From NCBI GenBank assembly GCA_900552875.1, contig USCS01000019.1, positions 1 to 13,821 of the forward strand: a stretch of 13,821 bases of DNA, given 5' to 3'. The position numbers and the translations under genes were made by a program. Position 1 is the first letter of the stretch. Each line of letters starts with the position of its first letter. Shown here one piece after another: positions 1-8,100 of the stretch. The notes beneath the pieces were generated by a model that saw only the letters and a program-made list of their open reading frames with translations, was not told the origin of the DNA and ran no database searches. This DNA is from an uncultured Collinsella sp. Its GTDB lineage: Bacteria; Actinomycetota; Coriobacteriia; Coriobacteriales; Coriobacteriaceae.

Positions 1-1
1 C

Positions 2-280
2 GAGGGCGAGCCGGAGGAGACTGCCTGCGAGAACGTCATCGAGGCTGTCAAGGCCGCCGGTTACACCAAGGTCGTCCTGCGTCCCCTGATGGTCGTTGCA
101 GGTGACCACGCCAACAACGATATGGCTGGCGACGACGAGGATTCCTGGAAGAGCCAGTTCGAGGCCTCCGGCGAATTCGATTCTGTGGATTGCCAGATCG
201 CCGGTCTGGGCGAGGTCGCTGACATCCAGCAGCTCTACGTCGCACACACCAAGGCCGCTGTCGATTCCCTGAACGGCTGA
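2..280 (+). CDS. cbiK: Sirohydrochlorin cobaltochelatase, C-terminal part (5' end outside window)
   Basis: The visible 92 codons read in frame from base 2 to the TGA at 278-280. The protein contains the block VVAGDHANNDMAGDDEDSW, which matches the conserved C-terminal active-site segment of CbiK-type class II chelatases; the His encoded at 107-109 corresponds to the metal-binding histidine of that family. CbiK inserts Co2+ into sirohydrochlorin in the anaerobic branch of cobalamin synthesis, normally as a soluble cytoplasmic enzyme of roughly 260-300 residues, so about one third is present here. The segment ends in the usual helix (QQLYVAHTKAAVDSL) with no extension. A strong terminator follows 13 bases later, so this gene ends its transcription unit and is separate from the addA unit downstream. 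A related Fe or Ni chelatase role cannot be fully excluded without the N-terminus, but CbiK is by far the best fit. Confidence 0.88.
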   Translation, partial: EGEPEETACENVIEAVKAAGYTKVVLRPLMVVAGDHANNDMAGDDEDSWKSQFEASGEFDSVDCQIAGLGEVADIQQLYVAHTKAAVDSLNG

Positions 281-293
281 GCATAAGTTTATG

Positions 294-333
294 ATTGCCC
301 GGAAAGGAGTGCCTTTTCGGGCAATTTCTTTTT
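294..333 (+). terminator. Rho-independent terminator of cbiK
   Basis: Left arm 294-307 (ATTGCCCGGAAAGG) pairs with right arm 312-325 (CCTTTTCGGGCAAT) over 14 base pairs including one G-U, with a 4-base loop (AGTG). It is followed at once by TTTCTTTTT (325-333). The stem, tight loop and T-tract are all present, 13 bases after the cbiK stop codon. Confidence 0.95.
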
Positions 334-342
334 CGGCCTGCT

Positions 343-370
343 TTGAATTCGGGCCATTGCGTGTTATAAT
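343..370 (+). promoter_or_regulatory. Sigma70-type promoter of the lipoprotein-addB'/addA unit
   Basis: A perfect -10 hexamer TATAAT lies at 365-370, with a TTGAAT -35 candidate at 343-348 (4 of 6 consensus bases) and a 16-base spacer. TTTGAA at 342-347 would give a 17-base spacer. Initiation would fall near 377, giving a leader of about 30 bases before the ATG at 407. It sits just after the cbiK terminator, as expected for the start of a new unit. Confidence 0.8.
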
Positions 371-386
371 CTTTTCTGTAAAATAG

Positions 387-400
387 ATACTTCGAGGTAT
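387..400 (+). promoter_or_regulatory. Small palindrome overlapping the ribosome binding site of the 407 gene
   Basis: ATACTTCGAGGTAT is an imperfect palindrome. In RNA, AUACU can pair with GGUAU around a UCGA loop (4 Watson-Crick pairs plus one U-G). The right half contains GAGG (394-397), the only plausible Shine-Dalgarno sequence for the ATG at 407, so folding or protein binding here could modulate translation. The stem is short and this may be chance. Confidence 0.25.
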
Positions 401-406
401 ATCATC

Positions 407-1345
407 ATGAAACTGAACCATAAATTTGCTCTTCTGCTGGCCGGCGCTGTGCTGGCTGGTTCTCTCACCGGCTGCGGCGCATCCGGCGATAACGCGGCTC
501 CTTCCGCTTCTTCCAAGGCAGCTTCTCAGGAGGTTCCAGAGGAAACGGAACATTCAGAGGCAGAATCCACTGAGGCAGAAAATACCGGGGCAGAGACCGG
601 ATCTGAGGCGGTTTCAGAAGAGGAGAAGGAAGGTTCCGGCAAGCGCGGTACCGAGGGCCCGCTGGTGCCGCTCTCTCCAGTGGAGGAGCGCCAAGTGGCC
701 GAGATTTTGCCGCAGCTGGAGGGCGTGCTTGCCTATGAAGCCGAGGCGCTGACTCCTTTTGCTCCGTGCTACCTGGAGTTTGCCTTTAACGACCTTAAAG
801 TTGAGTATGCCGGTTGGCCGCTTGGCGGGCGCATCGACCGCGTGGACGTGGATGCCGAGAATCGCGCCGTGGTAATCGACTATAAGCATCGTTCGGGTGT
901 CGAGGAGTTTAAGCTCGCCGACCCCACGGTGCGCGACGAGGAGTCGGGCGAGGCCCCCATCGACGACCCGCGCTGGCTGCCGCCCCATACCCAGACACTC
1001 ATCTACGCGCAGGCCATGCGTCGGGCGCTGGATCTGGATACCCGCGCCGCGCTCTATTTTTCGACCAAGGGCGGCAAGCCCGCGCTGCGCGGTGCGGCGA
1101 GCGCCGAGTTGCTTGAGGAAGAGCGCGGTGACGGCCGCATCCCAGGCCTTAAGAAGGGCTTTCCCGGCGAGGGTGGCAGCATGGACTTCGACGCCCTGCT
1201 CGATCGCGTGGAGGCCGGCATCGCCGAGCGCCTGCACGAGCTCGAGGCAGGCGACGTTGCCGCCGTCGACCCGACGTCGGCTCAGGCCGCGCATGCGCGC
1301 TGCTCGTATAACCACGAAGGAACGTTTGTAAGGAGGGACGTGTAG
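407..1345 (+). CDS. Chimeric protein: lipoprotein signal peptide and acidic linker fused to the C-terminal PD-(D/E)XK nuclease part of AddB
   Basis: A 312-residue open frame. Residues 1-23 are a lipoprotein signal: charged start (MKLNHK), hydrophobic core and lipobox LTG-C with Cys23. Residues ~24-82 are a Ser/Ala/Glu-rich linker with repeated TEAEN- and TGAET-like units. From about residue 85 the protein switches to an AddB-type RecB-family nuclease tail: Glu124, GRID (Asp144), VIDYK (Asp158, Lys160) and the Q-x3-Y motif (Gln196, Tyr200). AddB is normally about 1,000-1,170 residues; here all the helicase-like part, the first Fe-S cysteine and the G-x3-H helix at the start of the nuclease domain are absent. 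The tail CxxCx5C is reduced to Cys299 (Asn302 and Val308 stand at the other positions). GC content rises near 640-660, close to the protein junction. The gene has its own promoter and ends 3 bases before addA. I infer an in-frame deletion or recombination joined an upstream lipoprotein gene to the 3' end of addB. An assembly join is the main alternative. Whether the product is exported, or active at all, is unknown. Confidence 0.8.
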   Translation: MKLNHKFALLLAGAVLAGSLTGCGASGDNAAPSASSKAASQEVPEETEHSEAESTEAENTGAETGSEAVSEEEKEGSGKRGTEGPLVPLSPVEERQVAEILPQLEGVLAYEAEALTPFAPCYLEFAFNDLKVEYAGWPLGGRIDRVDVDAENRAVVIDYKHRSGVEEFKLADPTVRDEESGEAPIDDPRWLPPHTQTLIYAQAMRRALDLDTRAALYFSTKGGKPALRGAASAELLEEERGDGRIPGLKKGFPGEGGSMDFDALLDRVEAGIAERLHELEAGDVAAVDPTSAQAAHARCSYNHEGTFVRRDV

Positions 1346-1348
1346 ACC

Positions 1349-4300
1349 ATGGATCTTTCGACTTTGATGCCGCAACAACTGCAAGTCGTCAAAACGCTCG
1401 ACCGCCCGCTGTTTGTCTCGGCAGGTGCCGGCTCGGGCAAGACCTTTACCCTCACGCGCCGCATCGTCTACGCGCTCTCGCCCGAATCCGGTCCGTTCGT
1501 TGAGCATCTGGACCAGGTGCTCGCCATTACCTTTACCAAAGACGCCGCGGCCGAGATCCGTGACCGTGTGCGCCGCGCGCTCATCGACGAGGGCATGGAC
1601 GAGGAAGCCCTGACCGTCGACGATGCGTGGATCTCGACCATTCACGGCATGTGCTCGCGTATCCTGCGCGCACATGCGTTGGAGCTGGGCATCGATCCCG
1701 AGTTCACGGTGCTTACCGATACCGACGAGCTTATGGACCAGGCTGTTGAGCATGTGCTGGCCCGCGCGACGGCGCCCGATGCCGCCCCCGAGCTCGCCGC
1801 TTCGCTTAAGGCCCTCTACGCTTGGTATCCCATGGCGGGCGAGGGTGGGCCGTTTGGCGCCGGTACCACCATTAAAGGACTGGTGCGCGACCTGCTGGAG
1901 CTATCGAGCCAGCTGCCGAGCGGCATGGACGATGTGTGCGTGGCGCGCGGCCAGGCTGACACCTCGGCGCTTGCCGACGCCTATCGCGCGGCGTTGGGTG
2001 CGAGCAAGGCCGCGACCGAAAAGGCACAGGTGGCACTCGACGCCATCGACGCGTTTGAGGCGAGCGGCAAAACCATGGAGGATGTGGCGCGACTCATGAT
2101 GTCGTGCAGCATGCCTCGGGCGAGCAAGGCGTTTTCTAAGGAGCAGGTGGAGCTACTCAAGGCCGAGGCTGCCGATGCGTTTATCAATATCGTGCTGGCC
2201 TGCGGTGCCCCCGCGCTCGATGCGCTGGTGGGCCTGGCCCGTTCCGTGGAGGCTGAGTATCGCGCGCTGAAGGCCGGCCAGTCCGCGCTCGATAACAACG
2301 ACCTACTGCGTATGGCGTACGAGGCGCTGCGCGACTATCCGGCTATTCGAGCGGCCTATGAGGGCCGCTTTAAGATGGTCATGATCGACGAGTTCCAGGA
2401 TACCGACCAGATGCAGGTCGACCTGATCCGTTACCTGACCGGCGCGGGTGAGCGTGCGCTGTGTACCGTGGGCGATGCACAGCAGTCGATCTACCGCTTC
2501 CGTGGTGCCGAGGTCGAGGTGTTCCGTCGCCAGGAGCGCAAGGTGGGTTCGACGACGGCGTCCGAGACGGTCGCCACGTCCGATGCCCCCGCCGGCGAGC
2601 TCGTCAAGCTTGTACGCAACTTCCGCAGCCACGACGAGGTGCTGCGCTATGTGGCGCGCGTCTTTGACGGCGACACCGGTGGTTTGATGCAGGGGTTCTT
2701 GGATCTTGAGCCGAGTGACGATCGCGAGGACAAACTCAAAGCAAAGGCTTCGCGCCGCCAGGCGCTGCTCGTTGCCGGCGGCAGCACCCAGGAGCGAACG
2801 CAGGCGAAAGCTCGTGCGATTGCGGAGCGATTCCAAGCGCTCGTTAAAGCGGGCCAGCCCCAGGGCGGCATGGTGCTGCTGCTGGGCCGCATGACCAACG
2901 CAGACGTCTACGCACAGGCCTTCCGCGACCAGGGGCTCGACTGTGTTATCGCAGGCGGCTCGGTCTTTGCGCAGGCTGCCGAGGTGCAGACGGTGCGCGC
3001 CCTGGTTTGTGCGCTCGCCAATCCGGCCGATACGGCGCAGGGCCTTATGCCGCTGCTCGCCTCGCCGATGTTTGCGCTGGGCGCCCAGGAGTTTTTGGCG
3101 CTGGCGACCAAGCTCGATAGCGAGACGGGGGAGACCTCGCGCCGGAATATCGACGTGGGCATCATGAGCGATTCCGATGTGCCGGGTTTGCAAGACTTGC
3201 CGCTCGTGACGCGCGCCCGCGAGGTGCTGCGGTATGCGCTTCGTCGCGTGGGCCGCGATTCGTTCGCCGCCATCGCACGCGACGTGGTCAACGCTTCGGG
3301 CTGGTTCGTGCGTCTGGCGCAGCGTGGCCCCGAGGGCAAGGCCATTGCCGCCAACGTGCTCAAGGCGCTCGACGCTGTGGCCGAGGCGGAGGCCGAGTTC
3401 GGCAACTCGCCGCGTTCCATCGCGCTTGCCTTCGATCGCTTCCTAGCGGGCAAGGAAGCCCCGGGTGCCCTCAACGAGGAGGGCGACGGCGCGGTGCGCA
3501 TCATGACGGTGCATGCCTCCAAGGGTCTGGAATATCCGGTCGTGGCGGTCGCCGAGTGCTTTGGCGTGCGTAAGTCCTCGGGTGCGGCACAGATGGGTCG
3601 CGTCGAGGGCGGAGCGCAGGTCGTGGCGCTGCCGGCACGCTTCGACGGCGTTAAGCTCGCCGACGGAACCTTTGTGAAGGGCGACGACGTTAAAAAGCAG
3701 TTTGAGCATGCGTTTAAGGGCAAGGGCACGTCGCTGTGGCTGCCGCCGGAGCTCATGGAGGACGTCTGCGCGACGGGTTCTCCCGCCGAGGCATTTGCTC
3801 GCCTGCGCAACGACGACCTGCAGCTTTCGCTCGAGGAGCGGGCTCGTTTGCTCTATGTCGCCATGACGCGTGCGCGCGAGCTGGTGATCTTGGCGATGGA
3901 TGCCGGCGTGAGCCGCGGCAAGGTGACGGCGCCGACCTTCGACGTCGAGACCGATCTGACCTACGACGTGCTGCGCCGTATTTTGCCGACCGACGCTCTG
4001 GACATGCCGCAGCTCGATAGTGATCGTTTGACGTTCGACAACTCCAAGCCGGGCGACTACGAGCTCATTTCGCTCGCGGACTTTACCTTTGGCGAGCAGG
4101 CGTTTGAGGCCAACGCTTCGCTGGATGCCGAGGGCAGGCTTGTCCGCGGCGATGCGGAGCCGGAGGGCGCCGGTGCAGATGCCCGCGCCGCCGTTCCCGG
4201 TCCTGCCGACCCCGAGCCCGATGCGTTTGAGCTCGTGTATCCCCAGGCGGTGGGCGTGCGAATGGGCATCTGCCCGTATCCGGCGCGCGATTCGTACAGC

Positions 4301-4981
4301 TACTCGTCAATTGCAGCGGCGCTGCATGCCGAGTCCGAGGACCGTGCTGCCGAGACGCACGTGCCCATGGACGAGGCCGGCGATGATGCGGAGTCGGATG
4401 GTTCCGAGATGACGGATGCAGACGTGGCCGCCGTTGAGCCTACCGGCAACCCCATGGCGCTGGGCTCGGCGTTCCATGCCGCCTGCCAGTGGCTGATCGA
4501 GATGGGTGCCGATGCGCTGCCCGCCGCGCGTGCCGATGCACTGGCGCGTCTGTGGTGCCTGACGCCGGAGCAGCGCGAACGCTTCGACGTTGCTCTGGAC
4601 CGCTGGCTCAAGTCGGCCGTTCGTGCCGACCTGCTCGCGTGGCCGTGCGTTCGCGCCGAGGTGCCGTTCTTTTCGCTGGGCTGCGAGGACGAGGACATCG
4701 CTCGCTACGGTGCATATGCCGAGGGCGCCATCGACGCTTTGGCGACGAACCCGGCCGATCCGTCACGCGCGCTGGTCATCGACTACAAGACGGGCGGCAC
4801 ACCGGACGAGACGCCGGAACAGTTGCAGGAGAAGCACGTCCTGCAGGCGCGCGTCTACGCTGATGTTCTACACAAGGCGGGCTTTGAGGCCGTGACCGTC
4901 AAGTTCGTCCGCGTGGAACAGGCCGATCCGACTCTCTTCGTCAATCCCGCCGAGCCCCAAGTAGTCACCTACAATCTCTAG
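1349..4981 (+). CDS. addA: AddA: ATP-dependent helicase/nuclease subunit A (UvrD/Rep superfamily 1 plus RecB-type nuclease)
   Basis: The 1210-residue protein has the length expected of AddA (about 1,230 in Bacillus). AddAB unwinds and resects double-strand breaks until Chi, then loads RecA. All SF1A helicase motifs are visible: Walker A AGAGSGKT (Lys31), Walker B DEFQDTD (347-353), motif III GDAQQSIYRFR (375-385), motif IV LVRNFRS, motif V MTVHASKGLEY (719-729) and motif VI YVAMTRARE (836-844). An acidic, Ala/Asp-rich linker leads to the C-terminal nuclease domain, with GSAFH (His1043), GAID (Asp1129), VIDYKTGG (Asp1145, Lys1147) and QARVY (Gln1166, Tyr1170), so both helicase and nuclease sites look intact. 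The ATG at 1349 is preceded by AAGGAGG (1330-1336), embedded in the last codons of the upstream gene; the 3-base gap after that gene's stop implies coupled expression. In a normal locus a full addB would lie directly upstream, but only its tail remains here. Apart from that the gene shows no sign of decay. Confidence 0.95.
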   Translation: MDLSTLMPQQLQVVKTLDRPLFVSAGAGSGKTFTLTRRIVYALSPESGPFVEHLDQVLAITFTKDAAAEIRDRVRRALIDEGMDEEALTVDDAWISTIHGMCSRILRAHALELGIDPEFTVLTDTDELMDQAVEHVLARATAPDAAPELAASLKALYAWYPMAGEGGPFGAGTTIKGLVRDLLELSSQLPSGMDDVCVARGQADTSALADAYRAALGASKAATEKAQVALDAIDAFEASGKTMEDVARLMMSCSMPRASKAFSKEQVELLKAEAADAFINIVLACGAPALDALVGLARSVEAEYRALKAGQSALDNNDLLRMAYEALRDYPAIRAAYEGRFKMVMIDEFQDTDQMQVDLIRYLTGAGERALCTVGDAQQSIYRFRGAEVEVFRRQERKVGSTTASETVATSDAPAGELVKLVRNFRSHDEVLRYVARVFDGDTGGLMQGFLDLEPSDDREDKLKAKASRRQALLVAGGSTQERTQAKARAIAERFQALVKAGQPQGGMVLLLGRMTNADVYAQAFRDQGLDCVIAGGSVFAQAAEVQTVRALVCALANPADTAQGLMPLLASPMFALGAQEFLALATKLDSETGETSRRNIDVGIMSDSDVPGLQDLPLVTRAREVLRYALRRVGRDSFAAIARDVVNASGWFVRLAQRGPEGKAIAANVLKALDAVAEAEAEFGNSPRSIALAFDRFLAGKEAPGALNEEGDGAVRIMTVHASKGLEYPVVAVAECFGVRKSSGAAQMGRVEGGAQVVALPARFDGVKLADGTFVKGDDVKKQFEHAFKGKGTSLWLPPELMEDVCATGSPAEAFARLRNDDLQLSLEERARLLYVAMTRARELVILAMDAGVSRGKVTAPTFDVETDLTYDVLRRILPTDALDMPQLDSDRLTFDNSKPGDYELISLADFTFGEQAFEANASLDAEGRLVRGDAEPEGAGADARAAVPGPADPEPDAFELVYPQAVGVRMGICPYPARDSYSYSSIAAALHAESEDRAAETHVPMDEAGDDAESDGSEMTDADVAAVEPTGNPMALGSAFHAACQWLIEMGADALPAARADALARLWCLTPEQRERFDVALDRWLKSAVRADLLAWPCVRAEVPFFSLGCEDEDIARYGAYAEGAIDALATNPADPSRALVIDYKTGGTPDETPEQLQEKHVLQARVYADVLHKAGFEAVTVKFVRVEQADPTLFVNPAEPQVVTYNL

Positions 4982-4993
4982 CCCTCAGATAAC

Positions 4994-5056
4994 TTGCGGT
5001 GGAATAGTTCCTGTATTGCGGCCCAGATGGCCCAAGCGGGAACTATTTCACCGCAA
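4994..5056. repeat. Long palindrome in the addA-dnaE spacer
   Basis: The left arm at 4994-5011 (TTGCGGTGGAATAGTTCC) is the reverse complement of the right arm at 5039-5056 (GGAACTATTTCACCGCAA) over 18 positions with a single G-U pair. The 27-base interior contains a second, smaller hairpin (TTG-c-GGCC at 5016-5023 with GGCCCAA at 5029-5035). It begins 13 bases after the addA stop. No T-run follows, so it is not a canonical intrinsic terminator; a dispersed palindromic repeat, a processing or stability hairpin, or a factor-dependent terminator are all possible. Confidence 0.8.
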
Positions 5057-5112
5057 CTGCAAGAGGAGCCGTGTGGGTTTGGCTAGGTTCGGGTGCTGTC
5101 CGTGCCGTGGGG

Positions 5113-5118
5113 TAAAAT
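5113..5118 (+). promoter_or_regulatory. dnaE: Possible -10 box for dnaE
   Basis: TAAAAT matches the sigma70 -10 consensus at 5 of 6 positions and lies 39 bases before the dnaE ATG, downstream of the spacer palindrome. No convincing -35 hexamer is present (TTCGGG at 5088-5093 would need a 19-base spacer). The position suits an independent dnaE promoter, but the call rests on one hexamer. Confidence 0.4.
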
Positions 5119-5157
5119 AGTTCAGTCAGAACACGAACCCGCATCGGAGCTCATCAC

Positions 5158-8100
5158 ATGGCATTCGTCCATCTGCACAATCACACTGTTTTCTCCATGC
5201 TCGACGGCGCAACCCGTATCCAGGATATGGTCAACCGTGCCGTTGAGCTGGGCATGCCCGCCGTGGCCATCACCGACCACGGCTACATGTACGGCGTGCC
5301 CGACCTGGCGCTGGCCTGCGACGCCGTCAACCACAACACGCCCGAGTACAAAACCTGGAGCCACGACAAGGCCTTCTTGGAAAAGGACCGCCGCGACGAG
5401 CTGGTGGAGCCCGATCCCGAGGAAAACCCGCGCGAGCATGCCCAGTATGTGAAGGACATGGCCATGTGGGACGAGAAGGGCAACATCGACGAGCTCAAGC
5501 CGCCCCTGGTCATCAAACCCATCTTTGGCTGCGAGGTCTACTTTACGCCGGACGAGACGCTCGCCCGCGACCACAAGCCCGAGCTCTACCACATGATCCT
5601 TCTGGCCAAGGACCAGGAGGGCTACGTCAACCTGATGCAGACGGTCTCTGAGGCCGCCGTGCAGGGCTTTTACTATAAGCCCCGCGTGACGCTCGACAAC
5701 CTGCGCCGCCACGCCAAGGGCATGATCTGCACCAGTGCCTGTATCGCGGGCATCATCCCCAAGTACATCGACCGCGGTGACATGGAGGGTGCCATCAAAT
5801 GGGCCGAGACCTTCCGCGACACCTTCGACCCCGGCGACTTTTATATCGAGATCCAGGAACACGGCATCACCACCGACAACGGTCTGACCGACGAGCAGAT
5901 GGACCGCACGCTCATCGACATCGCCAAACAGGTGGGCGTCAAGGTCATCGCGACCAACGACTTCCACTACCTGCGCCGCGAGGACGCGCCCGTGCAGGAC
6001 GTCATCATGTGCATCGGCATGAACGCCAAAGTCGACGACCCCAACCGCATGCGCATGACCGGCTCGGAGTTTTACATGAAGACCGAGGAGGAGATGCGGG
6101 CGATGTTCCCGTATTGCCCCGAGGCCTGCGACAACACGCTCGAGATTGCCGACAAGTGCTACGTGGAGCTCGACTGGGACTCCATCATCCTGCCGCGCTT
6201 TCCGTTGCTCGATCCCGGTGAGACGCACGAGAGCCAGTTCCGCCGTGAGTGCGAGAAGGGCCTGCGCCAGCACTATGGCGACGACTGGGCCACACGCGAG
6301 ATCGGCGGCGTCAACATCAAAGAGCGCTTTGAGTACGAATACAAGGTCATTTGCGACAAGGGCTTTGCCGCCTACTTTTTGATCGTTGCCGAGTACGTGC
6401 AATGGGCTAAGGACAACGGCATCGGCGTCGGCCCCGGCCGTGGCTCGGCCGCCGGCGCTATCGTCGCCTACGCCATGAACATCACCGCGTTCGACCCGCT
6501 CGAGAACGGCCTGATGTTCGAGAGGTTCCTGTCCCCGCAGCGTACCGAGATGCCCGATATCGATATGGACTTCGACGATGAACGGCGCCTCGAGGTCGTG
6601 GAGCACGTTCGCCAGCTCTACGGCCCCGAGAAGGTCACCCACGTCATCACCTACTCGACCATCAAGGCCAAGCAGGCCATCAACGACGCCGCGCGCGTCC
6701 TGGACTACCCGGTCTACATGGGCCAGCGCCTGTCCAAGATGGTCTCGAGCGACCCCAAGGTCAAGCTCAAGCAGGTGCTCGAAAAGCAACCCGGCAAAGA
6801 GGATCTGTTTAACCCCGATTTTGCCGAGGCCTATAAAAAGGACGACGACGCCCGCCGCATCATCGACACGGCGCTCTCGATCGAGGGCCTCACCCGTGGC
6901 GAGGGCGTGCACGCGTGCGCCGTTCTGATCTGCCGTGACCCCGTCAACGAGCACGTGCCCACCAAGCTCGACACCAAGGGCGGCGTCGAGATTACCCAGT
7001 ACGAGGGCCATACCGTTGCCGACATGGGCCTGCTCAAGATGGACTTCCTGGGCCTGCGCACGCTGACGGTTATCTCTAAGGCCAAGGCAAACATCAAAAA
7101 GAACTTCGGCATCGACATCAAAGAGGAAGAGATTCCCTTTGACGATCCCGAGATCTTTAAGCTCATGGGCTCCGGCCACACCGCCGGCGTCTTCCAGGTC
7201 GAGTCCGCCGGCATGACGGCCACGATCAAGAACATGAAGCCCACCGAGTACAAGCACGTCGTGGCATTGATCGCCCTATACCGCCCGGGCCCGCTGGGCG
7301 CCGGCATGGTCTCGTCCTACATCAACCGTATGAACGGCAAGGAGCCGGCCGTCTCCTACGACGACCGTCTGGACGACATCCTGGGCGAAACCTACGGCAC
7401 CATGGTCTACCAGGAGCAGGTTATGCTCATCTCCGTCGAGATGTGCGGCTTCTCCAAGGGCGAATCGGACTCGCGTATCCGTAAGCCCGTGGCTAAGAAA
7501 AAGATCAAGCTGCTCACGTCGACGGTGCTCCACTGGGAGGATGGCTCGGACGAGACCACCTACGACCACTGGATGAACGGCGCCATCAAGAACAACTACA
7601 CGCGCGAGGTCGCCCAGAAGATTTGGGACGATGTTCTCGAGTTCGCGTCCTACGCCTTCAACAAGTCGCACTCCGCCGGCTACGCCATCCTGGTTATGCA
7701 GACGGCATGGCTCAAGGCGCACTATCCGCACGAGTACATGGCGGCCGTTCTGACGTCCTACACGGGCAAGACCGACAAGATCGTGCACTACGTCTCGGCA
7801 TGCCGTCACGACGGCATCCCCGTGCTTTCGCCAGATGTCAACGAGTCCGGCACCGAGTTCACGGCTACCAAGGAAGGCGTGCGCTTTGGTCTGGCCGGCA
7901 TCCGCGGCGTGGGCACCGGCGTGGCGCAGGCGATTATCGCCGAGCGCGAGGCGGGCGGTCCGTTTAAGACGCTGCACGACTTTGTCGAGCGCGTGGACTC
8001 GAGCCAGGCCAACCGTCGCGTGATCGAATCGCTGATCAAGGCAGGCGCCTTCGACTCCACGGGGTATCCGCGTCGCCAGATGATGCACTTTGTGGACAAG

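Noticed and set aside
647..660. GGTACC and GGGCCC close together near the chimera junction, recalling a cloning polylinker
   Set aside because: Two six-base sites in a GC-rich region are unremarkable; no vector sequence is recognisable around them and both fall in frame in plausible codons.
614..1753. Minus-strand open frame spanning the chimera/addA boundary
   Set aside because: Shadow frame across two sense genes with clear motifs, including the addA Walker A region.
2689..3193. Possible frameshift or decay within addA
   Set aside because: The frame is continuous from 1349 to 4981 with all helicase and nuclease motifs in order; no interruption is seen.
5120..5132. GTTC-N5-GAAC inverted repeat just after the dnaE -10 candidate as a LexA (SOS) box
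   Set aside because: LexA boxes of the Gram-positive type have GAAC-N4-GTTC orientation; here the order is reversed and the spacing differs.
5122..7257. Long minus-strand open frame (711 codons) opposite dnaE
   Set aside because: Antisense shadow produced by high-GC codon use of a clearly conserved gene; the protein is low-complexity (Val/Leu/His/Asp-rich) and matches no family I recognise.
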